Of a DNA stretch of 64,000 bases, positions 6,512 through 14,350 are shown piece by piece. Origin of the DNA: Spirochaetota bacterium (GTDB lineage Bacteria; Spirochaetota; UBA4802; JAFGDQ01); contig JAXHTS010000015.1 of the NCBI GenBank assembly GCA_034190085.1, forward strand, positions 57,448 through 121,447, read 5' to 3'. The position numbers were made by a program, and so were the translations under genes. Under the pieces are notes generated by a model. It had not been told where the DNA came from. It did not search any database and saw only the letters and a list, made by a program, of their open reading frames with translations. The number at the start of each line of letters is the position of its first letter. Position 1 is the first letter of the stretch.

Positions 6512-9466
6512 ATGAAATTTGTAAACATTAGATTCTCCATTTTACTCTTTGGTCTTCATGTTATAATGAAAATAATATCATTCAGGTATCCATTGTATAA
6601 AAAACGCCTGAAAGATGCGCCGAACTTTACTGCACAGATAAAAATCAGGGATAATTCAATGGGCCGGTATTTTACATTTAAGGACGGCTTCACCTCAAAA
6701 AAGGGAATTCATCCTGATCCTGATGTTATCATAACATATTATACTGCTGAGATAGCTGTAAAACTGCTCTCTCCGCCAATAGATTATCTATCCACATTAA
6801 ATGCTGCAAAAGAATTCCTGATGTCAATGGAGGGACCTGATGAATTATCATCATGGTTTATTGAAACCCTTGGCCAGATAATGACCATGGGAATAAAATA
6901 TGGTATAGATGTAGGAAACAACACAAAAAGGTATGTAAATTGCACTCTGGGTGGACCGGTCTTTGTTTATGTGAAGGATGGGAGGATAATACGAGTTACA
7001 CCCATAGAATTTGATAGGGATGACGCTGAATCATGGACTATTAAAGCAAGGGGACGTGAATTTACACCCCCTCGAAAGGCTACGATTTCCCCCTTTGTTT
7101 ATGCCTCGAAATCGCTTGTATACTCGCCTGACAGGATATTGTACCCGATGAAACGAGTCGACTTTGATCCCAAGGGAGAGCGAAATTGTGAGAATCGAGG
7201 GATATCAGGTTATGAAAGAATCAGTTGGGAAGAGGCCCTCGATATTGTGGCTGATGAGATGAAAAGAATCAAAAGAGAATATGGTCAGGGCGCAATCCTG
7301 GCTGCCCCCAGTGATCATCAGACCTTTTCGAATATCGCACATTACTTAAGCACTACCTACAGGTTTTGGAATATTGCTGGGCACAGCAGGGTTATTCAGA
7401 ATCCAACAAGTTTTGAGGGATGGTACTGGGGCGCTATGCACCACTGGGGATACAGCCTTCGTGTCGGCATGCCGGAATCCTACAGCATGGTTGAAGAGGC
7501 GCTTAAGGAATGCGAGATGATTGTATTCTGGTCCAGCGATCCGGAATGCACAAGCGGTGTGTATGGCGGAGGGGAAGGCACGATTCGCCGCATGTGGGCC
7601 AAAGAGTTAGGCATAAAGATGGTGCATATCGATCCTTACTATAACCACACTGCTGCCCTTTTTGGGGGCAAATGGCTGCCGGTAAGACCATCTTCCGGAA
7701 ATGCGCTGGCCCTTGCAATCGCCTATGTCTGGATCACAGAAGACCTTTACGACAAGGATTATATATCCAAACGGACGACGGGGTTTGATAAATGGAAAGA
7801 CTATATACTGGGCAAGGATGATGGTATCCCGAAAACGCCTGAGTGGCAGGAGAAGGAAGCGGGTGTCCCCCCAAAGGACGTCAGGGCCCTTGCCAGGGAA
7901 TGGGCATCCAAAAAAACCTTCCTGTCCGCCGGCGGTGTTGGAAATGGTCTGGGTGCAGCCTGCCGCGATGCCACTGGAGCAGAATGGGCCAGATCAATGG
8001 TCTGTCTCATTGCCATGCAGGGACTCGGCAAACCTGGAATCAATATGGGCAATCTCCAGGTGGGCACACCCATTGACGGCAGTTTTTGCTTCCCGGGTTA
8101 TGCGGAGGGTGGAATCAGCGGTGATTTGCAGAATACAGGCCTGGCCTTTCGCCTTATCAACAATATGCCACAGGCGGTTACGATGAATACATCCAACCAG
8201 AAAATACCAAGATTGAGGCTTCCTGAGGCAATACTCACAGATGAGCCACAATCCGGATATATGATCGATCCACTCACCATAGAGGGTCAATTCCAGAAAT
8301 TTCAGTATCCCGAACCCGGACATGCGAGGATACAGATGTATTACAGGCAGGGCAGCTCACATATTGCCACAATGACCGAGACAAATCGATTTGTTAAGAT
8401 GTACAGGACAGAGAGGCTTCCCTTTGTTGTAAACCAATCCATCTGGCTTGAGGGCGAGGCCAAGTTTGCTGATATTATTCTACCAGCGTGCACAAATTTT
8501 GAGCGTTGGGATATCTGTGAATCCGGTCATTATCTCGGTCATTCCTTTAATATTCTCAATCATCGCGTTATTACGATGCAACACAAGTGTATTGAGCCCT
8601 TGGGAGAATCTAAACCGGATTATGAAATCTACTACGAACTTGCAAAGAGATTGGGTTATAGCGCATATTTCTCCGAAGGCATGACAGATTTGGACTGGTG
8701 CAAGAGGTATTTCGATGCAACTGACATGCCCAAGGTTACCACATGGAAGAAATTCCTAAAGAAGGGCTACTATGTTGTCCCTGCCCCTCCGGAAGAACTC
8801 AGACCACCGGTATCTTTGAGATGGTTTGCGGAGGGGAGAAAGAAGGACACTCCGGATATGGGTCCCCTGCCGGGAGATTATACTGATAATTTACTGGAGG
8901 GTCTGCAGACGCAATCCGGAAAGATCGAGTTTGATTGTTCAAGCCTAAAAAGATTCGATCCAGATGATACTGAAAGACCAACAATGACAAAGTATGTCCC
9001 TTCATGGGAAGGTCATCATACTAAAGAGCTCTATGATAAATATCCATTACAATTGGTAACCCCGAAGCCGCGCTTTAGCATACATACCAATTATGATGGG
9101 AAAGACAGTTTTGTGAACGATGTTAAGGATCATCGTGTTCTTGTTGATGGTTATTATTACTGGATTGCAAGAATCAATACAAAGGATGCAGACAAAAGGG
9201 GCATCAAGGAAAACGATCTTGTCAAGGTTTTCAATGATCGGGGAGCGGTTCTCTGCGCTGCAAGGATTACTGAGCGCGTCTCCTCCGGGGCGATTCATGC
9301 ATGTGGAGTATCCGCAAAGTATGATCCAGTGGGCAAACCAGGGGAATCCCCGGATCGTGGGGGGTCTATGAATATTCTAACATCCAAGCGCTTTATTGCG
9401 CCAAAGACACATTCAGCGGCCTACAATGCGGTCCTTGTACAAATTGAGAAGTGGAGGGAGGAATAG
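6512..9466 (+). CDS. Molybdopterin oxidoreductase related to pyrogallol-phloroglucinol transhydroxylase large subunit, with SCP2-like N-terminal domain
   Basis: About 984 aa from ATG 6512 (AAAAGGGGGAAC ribosome site). From residue about 145 on it follows the transhydroxylase large subunit (AthL) of the DMSO reductase superfamily: NCTLGGPVFVYVKDGRI, MHHWGYSLR, FWSSDPECTSGVYGGGEG (Ser next to the Mo-ligand position), PGYAEGGISGD, CTNFERWDI, CIEPLGES, WFAEGRKKDTPDMGPLPGDY, and GLQTQSGKIEFDCSSLK. The order and spacing match what I recall of AthL. There is no N-terminal 4Fe-4S cysteine motif, as in AthL. Residues about 1-120 are extra: a hydrophobic helix, then a small domain with FTFKDGFTSKKGIHPDPDV and EGPDELSSWFIETL resembling SCP2 sterol-carrier domains. 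AthL rearranges hydroxyl groups on trihydroxybenzenes without net redox. The substrate here is inferred only. The small subunit follows four bases later. Confidence 0.82.
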   Translation: MKFVNIRFSILLFGLHVIMKIISFRYPLYKKRLKDAPNFTAQIKIRDNSMGRYFTFKDGFTSKKGIHPDPDVIITYYTAEIAVKLLSPPIDYLSTLNAAKEFLMSMEGPDELSSWFIETLGQIMTMGIKYGIDVGNNTKRYVNCTLGGPVFVYVKDGRIIRVTPIEFDRDDAESWTIKARGREFTPPRKATISPFVYASKSLVYSPDRILYPMKRVDFDPKGERNCENRGISGYERISWEEALDIVADEMKRIKREYGQGAILAAPSDHQTFSNIAHYLSTTYRFWNIAGHSRVIQNPTSFEGWYWGAMHHWGYSLRVGMPESYSMVEEALKECEMIVFWSSDPECTSGVYGGGEGTIRRMWAKELGIKMVHIDPYYNHTAALFGGKWLPVRPSSGNALALAIAYVWITEDLYDKDYISKRTTGFDKWKDYILGKDDGIPKTPEWQEKEAGVPPKDVRALAREWASKKTFLSAGGVGNGLGAACRDATGAEWARSMVCLIAMQGLGKPGINMGNLQVGTPIDGSFCFPGYAEGGISGDLQNTGLAFRLINNMPQAVTMNTSNQKIPRLRLPEAILTDEPQSGYMIDPLTIEGQFQKFQYPEPGHARIQMYYRQGSSHIATMTETNRFVKMYRTERLPFVVNQSIWLEGEAKFADIILPACTNFERWDICESGHYLGHSFNILNHRVITMQHKCIEPLGESKPDYEIYYELAKRLGYSAYFSEGMTDLDWCKRYFDATDMPKVTTWKKFLKKGYYVVPAPPEELRPPVSLRWFAEGRKKDTPDMGPLPGDYTDNLLEGLQTQSGKIEFDCSSLKRFDPDDTERPTMTKYVPSWEGHHTKELYDKYPLQLVTPKPRFSIHTNYDGKDSFVNDVKDHRVLVDGYYYWIARINTKDADKRGIKENDLVKVFNDRGAVLCAARITERVSSGAIHACGVSAKYDPVGKPGESPDRGGSMNILTSKRFIAPKTHSAAYNAVLVQIEKWREE

Positions 9467-9470
9467 ATAA

Positions 9471-10310
9471 ATGAAAAAATGGAACCTGATAATAGATATA
9501 TCAAAATGCTCTGATTGTAATAACTGTTTCCTTTCCAATAAGGATGAATATGTTGATAACGATTATCCACCCTATTCAGTAGCCCAACCAAAGCATGGGC
9601 ATAGATGGATAAATGTTATGCGTAAGGAGCGGGGTCATGGAGGTTTGATGGATGTTGCATATATGACTCTGCTTTGTATGCATTGTGATGATGCCCCCTG
9701 CATAAAGGAGGCGAATAATGGGGCGGTATACAAAAGAAGGGATGGCATAGTAATTATTGATCCGATTAAAGCCAGAGGTCAGAAGGATATTGTTAGTTCA
9801 TGCCCCTATGGTGTTGTTTATTGGAATGAGGAAAAGCAGGTTGCTCAGAAATGGATATTTGACGCGCATCTTTTGGATGCGGGATGGGAGGAGCCTAGAT
9901 GCGTGCAATCATGTTATACGGGCGCACTGCGTTCACTATATGTTGAGGACTCTGAAATGCAAAAGATCGTGAAGGCTGAAGGGCTGGAGGTGTTCCATCC
10001 TGAATACAACACAAGGCCGCGAGTATATTATAAAAATTTTTATCTATTCAACAAGTGTTTCATCGCTGGCAGTATCGCTTACCAGCATGATGGGATAGCG
10101 GACTGCGCAGAGGGGGCCAAGGTGGCGTTACTCCAAGATTCAAGGTTAATAGATGAGCTAGTGACGGATAATTTCGGTGATTTTAAATTTGACAGACTCG
10201 ATGAAAACAGCGGAAAGTATGTTCTTGAGATATTATACAAGGATTATGATAAAAGGACAATGGATGTGGACTTAAAGACCAGCGTATATTTAGGAGACAT
10301 CTATTTGTGA
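9471..10310 (+). CDS. Fe-S electron-transfer subunit of the transhydroxylase-like enzyme, with one cluster site lost
   Basis: 279 aa, starting four bases after the large-subunit stop. It resembles the transhydroxylase small subunit: KCSDCNNCF at residues 12-20, GHRWINVMRKERG, LLCMHCDDAPC, GIVIIDP, SSCPYGVVYWNEE, AHLLDAGWEEPRCVQSC, RPRVYYKNFYLFNK. A C-terminal beta-sandwich (about 200-279: EGAKVALLQDS, NFGDFKFDRL) is like the Cna-B/transthyretin-like domain of that subunit. The family carries three 4Fe-4S clusters from twelve cysteines. Here nine remain: the fourth of motif I is replaced (CFLSN) and the usual C-x-x-C before AHLL reads KWIFDAHLL. All three missing residues would belong to one cluster, so two clusters can still form. 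No signal peptide is visible. Confidence 0.85.
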   Translation: MKKWNLIIDISKCSDCNNCFLSNKDEYVDNDYPPYSVAQPKHGHRWINVMRKERGHGGLMDVAYMTLLCMHCDDAPCIKEANNGAVYKRRDGIVIIDPIKARGQKDIVSSCPYGVVYWNEEKQVAQKWIFDAHLLDAGWEEPRCVQSCYTGALRSLYVEDSEMQKIVKAEGLEVFHPEYNTRPRVYYKNFYLFNKCFIAGSIAYQHDGIADCAEGAKVALLQDSRLIDELVTDNFGDFKFDRLDENSGKYVLEILYKDYDKRTMDVDLKTSVYLGDIYL

Positions 10311-10496
10311 TCACAGCGCTGCACAGCGAGGATTGAGGATGGCAGAAGGCAAACGTCCTTCCATTCGCAGCGCCAAGCGGTGTTAAATCCATTGTCCAGT
10401 CGCGTCCTGTGGGATGGGATTGGACACTTGACAAAGTCAGAACCGCTTATTCCCCATGACGTTGGTTGCTATGGTAGAAAAAATATTGAGGAATAT

Positions 10497-11087
10497 ATGA
10501 ATATCTGTGCCTATAGGTTTGATGAATATGCCGACATTGTAAAATCTTTTCATGGGAGTTTAGCCCCAGGTATCCTGGTCGGAGGCTTTATGATAGACCT
10601 GGCAATGAATAATCTTCCTGAGGGAGATTATTTTGATGTTATCTGCGAGACACAGGCCTGCCTTCCGGATGCAGTGCAGCTTTTGACTCCATGTACAATC
10701 GGCAATGGCTGGCTAAGGATTGTAGATTTTGGTCGATTTGCTTTAATCTTTTATAATAAATATTCCGGAATTGGGGTTCGCATATATCTTGATATTGAAA
10801 GGTTGGATGACTGGACTGAGATTAGAAGCTGGTTTTTAAAGGAAAAACCGAAGAAGGAACAGGACCTTGACCTTCTCATTACGCAAATCAAGGAAGCGGG
10901 GCATAGAATTTATGGCATTCAACGAGTTAAATTGAAGCCTGAGTTCATAGAGGGCAGCAAGAAGACAAAAAAACCGGTTGCTATTTGTGATTTATGCCAT
11001 GAAGCATTTAAAGCAAATCCAGATAATGTCTGCCCTGCTTGCAGGGGCGAATCACCATACAGGCTATTGGACCAGGAGATTAAATAA
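10497..11087 (+). CDS. FmdE family protein with C-terminal zinc ribbon
   Basis: 196 aa from ATG 10497 (a GAGGA site lies before it). The same frame is open upstream to a GTG at 10380, so a longer form is possible. The body has the FmdE signature: FHGSLAPGILVGGFMIDLAM, ETQACLPDAVQLLTPCTIGN, and RFALIFYNKYSGIGVRIYL. The conserved Cys and His residues are present in the first half. The C-terminus has a C-x-x-C ... C-x-x-C ribbon (CDLCHEAFKANPDNVCPACRGE). FmdE was named for a protein co-purifying with molybdenum formylmethanofuran dehydrogenase. Homologues occur beside molybdenum/tungsten enzymes in bacteria without methanofuran, and their role is unclear. Here it follows a transhydroxylase-like pair by about 190 bases and is probably co-transcribed. 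Confidence 0.8.
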   Translation: MNICAYRFDEYADIVKSFHGSLAPGILVGGFMIDLAMNNLPEGDYFDVICETQACLPDAVQLLTPCTIGNGWLRIVDFGRFALIFYNKYSGIGVRIYLDIERLDDWTEIRSWFLKEKPKKEQDLDLLITQIKEAGHRIYGIQRVKLKPEFIEGSKKTKKPVAICDLCHEAFKANPDNVCPACRGESPYRLLDQEIK

Positions 11088-11441
11088 TCCTTACGAAGGT
11101 AATAATTATTCAATGGCGCTATTGGCAGGGAGATATAAGGGCACAATAGTCCATGGAAGGTTATTTGATAAACCACATCATTCCCTCACAAGAAAACTAA
11201 CAAGGCGCTCCCCCAAAAGTCATCCTCAAAATGCAGGAGTGGCAGTGTGAGCAACTCTCTTTATCATACCCTTGTCGAGTCGTTACTAGAAAAACAGCTT
11301 ATATAACTTTTTTTTGTTGACCTCACTAGGGGGTAGTCTAATTTACTCGAAGTCTATTGTAAACCACTTAGGATTTGCCTAAAGGTCAAATGCTCATTAG
11401 AAGCAATATAAAATTGATACATATAAGCAAAGGAGTTTAAA
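11088..11441. other. Intergenic stretch before the acyl-CoA synthetase gene
   Basis: About 350 bases with no supported gene and no clear terminator or promoter pair. Confidence 0.4.
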
Positions 11442-12851
11442 TTGACAGAACAAATTATCGAACAACTTGATTCAATATTCAAACCAAGATCAGTTGCAAT
11501 AATTGGCGCGAGCAACAATCCTGCGAAATGGGGTGGAATGGTTTTACAACAGGCCATATCATCTAAGTTCCGCGGAGATATTTATCCAATAAATCCAAAG
11601 GAAAAAGAGGTATTCGGACTTAAAGCCTACCCTGACGTGCTCGATATTCCCAGCAATATTGACTTAGCCGTTTTTACTGTGCCTGCTGCTCATATGCCAA
11701 AGATTATGGGAAACTGCATTAAGAAGGGCGTGAAGGGAGGGGTGATAATTACGGCAGATTTTGCTGAAACTGGCGAGAGGGGCAAAGCGCTGGAGGATGA
11801 AACAGTAAGAATAGCAAAATCAGGGGGATTGCGATTTATAGGCCCAAATGGAAATGGGTTATGGACCTCTGCTGTTGGATTGAATGTGTCCCCCTTTCCT
11901 CAACCTGGTCATGGGCCAATGGCATTTATTAGCCAGAGCGGCACCTTTCGTTTTGTCGCTGCACAAGTTGCCGGCATCAGGGGCTTTGGCATCAGTAAAT
12001 CTATCAGCATTGGAAATCAGGCTGATCTACAGATAGCAGATTTCCTTGAATATCTTGCTCAGGATGATGACACAAGGGTAATATGCCTCTATGTTGAAGG
12101 GTTAAAGGATGGCAGAAGGTTTTTCAATGTAGCTAGAAGGGTGTCTAGGATTAAACCTATCATAATATTCAAGGGTGGGAGTTCAACGATTGGGGCAAAA
12201 GCTACTTTATCACATACAGCTTCTATTGCCGGCTCAGATGAAATCTTTGATGCAATGTGTCAACAAGCCGGACTGATAAGAGTTGATGAGATTGGACACC
12301 TATTTATTATGGCAGAGGCCTTGTTTAGTCAGCCCCTACCCAAGGGGAAGAGGGTTGCAATAATCGGCAATGGCGGGCAGGGTGTAACAATGGTTGATAA
12401 ACTCGTATCATGGGGTGTTGAAATCCCTGAATTAAACGAAAGCGATAAACAGAGGCTAAAGGGGATAATGCCTCCGCATGCGCCAATCCCCAACAATCCT
12501 ATCGATTTTGCGGCTGGAACCATGGAAACAATGGATGAAGTTAGAATAGTTGAAATGATCGCCTCAATCGACTACATTGATGGCATAATCACAAATGTAC
12601 CATTCGCAATGAGCTTTCAGCCATCATTAGCAGAGCAGAAGAAGTCGGTGATTTCTGCAATTGATATCTTCAGTAATCTCCCAGAGAAATACGGCAAACC
12701 GATTATTACTCAAAAGTGGATGGAACAATCAAATGTTTCAGATATTCTAAAAAGCAAAAAAATACCTATGTTTGACTCCACTGAAGATTGTAGTCGAGCT
12801 ATGCACGCGCTTGTTAAATACGCTGAGATAAAGAAGAGAATAGGAATATAG
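11442..12851 (+). CDS. Acyl-CoA synthetase (ADP-forming) alpha-type protein
   Basis: 469 aa from TTG 11442; a strong AAAGGAG site seven bases upstream decides the start. The N-terminal CoA-binding Rossmann domain has FKPRSVAIIGASNNPAKWG and RGDIYPINPKEKEVFGLKAY. Two succinyl-CoA-ligase-like domains follow: GGVIITADFAETGERG, RFIGPNGNGLW, and AFISQSGTFRFVAAQVAGIR. Further on, LSHTASIAGSDEIFDA holds the His expected to be phosphorylated. The sequence ends after the CoA-ligase part, so the ATP-grasp beta domain is absent and no beta gene lies nearby. Full enzymes convert acyl-CoA, ADP and phosphate to acid and ATP in anaerobes. It may supply that step for the upstream cluster, but an unlinked beta subunit would be needed. 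Confidence 0.85.
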   Translation: MTEQIIEQLDSIFKPRSVAIIGASNNPAKWGGMVLQQAISSKFRGDIYPINPKEKEVFGLKAYPDVLDIPSNIDLAVFTVPAAHMPKIMGNCIKKGVKGGVIITADFAETGERGKALEDETVRIAKSGGLRFIGPNGNGLWTSAVGLNVSPFPQPGHGPMAFISQSGTFRFVAAQVAGIRGFGISKSISIGNQADLQIADFLEYLAQDDDTRVICLYVEGLKDGRRFFNVARRVSRIKPIIIFKGGSSTIGAKATLSHTASIAGSDEIFDAMCQQAGLIRVDEIGHLFIMAEALFSQPLPKGKRVAIIGNGGQGVTMVDKLVSWGVEIPELNESDKQRLKGIMPPHAPIPNNPIDFAAGTMETMDEVRIVEMIASIDYIDGIITNVPFAMSFQPSLAEQKKSVISAIDIFSNLPEKYGKPIITQKWMEQSNVSDILKSKKIPMFDSTEDCSRAMHALVKYAEIKKRIGI

Positions 12852-12947
12852 AATTATTAGAAAAAACGTAACCGCCCAGGTATTTCTTTCATACACACTA
12901 TCGGATGAAAAATGTAATAGTGAGATGAGTGGGGGGTGTCTATAGTC

Positions 12948-13030
12948 TGTCATTCCGGCCGAAGTGCCGGAATCTTTTTTTCAGAAGGTTATAGATTCCG
13001 GCATTCCCCTACGCTACAGCCGGAATGACA
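12948..13030. repeat. Palindromic intergenic element with 12-bp terminal inverted repeats
   Basis: TGTCATTCCGGC at 12948 is the exact inverse of GCCGGAATGACA ending at 13030. Inside are further GCCGG/CCGGC arms (GAAGTGCCGGAATC, GATTCCGGCATTCCCC), so the 83-bp unit can fold as two hairpins. Related copies lie at 18579-18685 and, shortened, at 3718-3746. No coding capacity. It resembles REP/MITE-type dispersed repeats. Confidence 0.75.
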
Positions 13031-13182
13031 TCAGAAATGATATTTTCCATAAATTAACACACCACCGAATTTTTCATTAAAGCCATAGATGTTGTGCTGA
13101 TCTTATAAATCTACCCGTATCAGATTTCAGAATGTAATAATAAAGCATCACAATTATTGACATTGATTTCGGAAGCCTGATA

Positions 13183-13533
13183 ATGCGGTTTATTGTGGAT
13201 GAATGCGCTGAACCAGTTGTTGCACAATGGCTGCGTAAACATAATCATGAAGTTTTCTCAATATTCGATGCTGCAAGAGGAATGGAACATGAAAAAATTA
13301 TCAGGAAAGCAAACAAAGATAAATGGATGCTAATAACTAATGATAAAGATTTTGGAGAAAGGCTTTTCAGAGATGGCAAACTTCATAATGGCATCATTCT
13401 GCTTCGTCTTCAAGATGAAAGGTCTTCCATGAAAATTCACGTGTGAACCCGGCCCTTTCAATCCTATTCACATAATCTGCCAGGGTCTTTTGTTATAGTT
13501 ACGGAAAAACGCATTCGCTTTGCAAGAATATAA
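13183..13533 (+). pseudogene. DUF5615 (PIN-like) toxin-type gene interrupted by an in-frame stop
   Basis: The frame from ATG 13183 reads MRFIVDECAEPVVAQWLRKH, then ITNDKDFGERLFRDG and GIILLRLQDER. This is the compact PIN-like fold of DUF5615 proteins, with acidic residues at D6, in NDKDFGE and downstream. A TGA at 13444-13446 stops it after MKIHV. In the same frame it continues as TRPFQSYSHNLPGSFVIVTE then KRIRFARI to TAA at 13533, which is the normal C-terminal strand. A single nonsense change has therefore truncated the gene by about 29 codons. DUF5615 proteins are predicted RNase toxins usually paired with a DUF433 antitoxin; no such gene is seen here. The short form may be inactive. Confidence 0.75.
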
Positions 13534-13608
13534 GGAACCCTCCGTCCCCTCTTCAATACCAACAAAACTTGCTTGATCTTTAATTACTCCTTTTTTATTG
13601 TTATTCAT
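13468..13608 (-). CDS. Possible 46-aa small protein (perhaps a transposase N-terminal remnant)
   Basis: A minus-strand ATG at 13608 has an excellent AAAGGAG ribosome site nine bases away and reads MNNNKKGVIKDQASFVGIEE and on to NYNKRPWQIM. The ASFVGIE start recalls N-termini of IS110-type transposases, after which the frame diverges, suggesting a truncated remnant. It overlaps the 3' end of the broken DUF5615 gene. Only the ribosome site argues for translation. Confidence 0.3.
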   Translation of the reverse strand: MNNNKKGVIKDQASFVGIEEGTEGSLYSCKANAFFRNYNKRPWQIM

Positions 13609-13958
13609 GGTGACTATCTCCTTTAAATTATATTTTTTATTGGCCCATTATCTAATAATGGGCATGAAGATCCCACCTAATTTTCAACATTGATTGGGAC
13701 ATTCCCCAATCATACGTCAATTCGGGTCTGGTATCTATTTGATAGTCCCAAGATATTAATACAAAGTATGATCGTCAATCGCTATAACGGGATCGATCAA
13801 ACGACTCAGTTTCAACAGTGACCATCTCAAGTCTTTCACGTTTTCTGCGTCTCGTAAAAAGGCGACAATTATGATAACAGGGCAGAATTATTATAATACT
13901 GAAATCATTTGCCTTGATATCTCACGTTAAACTTCAAAGATGAATTTGGAGGTATAAT
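13609..13958. other. Intergenic stretch upstream of the TIR operon
   Basis: About 350 bases with no gene. It should hold the operon promoter, but I could not identify a convincing one. A GGAGG site is placed just before the first TIR gene. Confidence 0.4.
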
Positions 13959-14348
13959 TTGGCCAGAATATTCATAAGCCACCGTTCTTGTGACACAACT
14001 GAAGCTGAAAGATTGGCTATCGAATTGAGAAACACGGGACATGATGTTTGGATTGATAAATGGATGATAGATATTGGGAATTCGATCACACAAAAAATGA
14101 ACGAAGGTCTCGAAATCGCAGATTACGTTATTGTTTGTTACTCTTCACAAGGAATAATGTCTCCTTGGATGAGCATTGAATGGCTTACAACACTTGCCAG
14201 ACAACTTGATGGCGTTGGTGTAAAAATCCTACCGGTTATCCTTTCTGGTGACCGAATACCAGCAATTCTATCAGGCATAAAGTATGCTGATTTGAGGTCA
14301 AACTGGTCAGAAGGAATGAGTGAAATACTCCGAGCTATTGGTACATAA
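13959..14348 (+). CDS. Stand-alone TIR domain protein
   Basis: 129 aa, from TTG 13959 with TTTGGAGG a few bases upstream. It is a complete single TIR domain: RIFISHRSCDTTEAERLAIEL (first strand and box 1), GHDVWIDKWMIDIGNSIT (BB-loop region), IADYVIVCYSSQGIMSPWMS and then IEW. The Glu in the S-x-W-x-x-x-E pattern is the residue expected for NAD hydrolysis. Bacterial TIR effectors of defence systems consume NAD+ or make cyclic ADP-ribose signals. Only two bases separate its stop from the large TIR-like/NB-ARC/TPR gene, so the two are almost certainly translated together. It probably is the catalytic effector of that pair (inference from context). Confidence 0.85.
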   Translation: MARIFISHRSCDTTEAERLAIELRNTGHDVWIDKWMIDIGNSITQKMNEGLEIADYVIVCYSSQGIMSPWMSIEWLTTLARQLDGVGVKILPVILSGDRIPAILSGIKYADLRSNWSEGMSEILRAIGT

Positions 14349-14350
14349 CA

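Noticed and set aside
7503..8684. Several frames inside the transhydroxylase-like gene
   Set aside because: Shadows of a long, clearly conserved coding frame.
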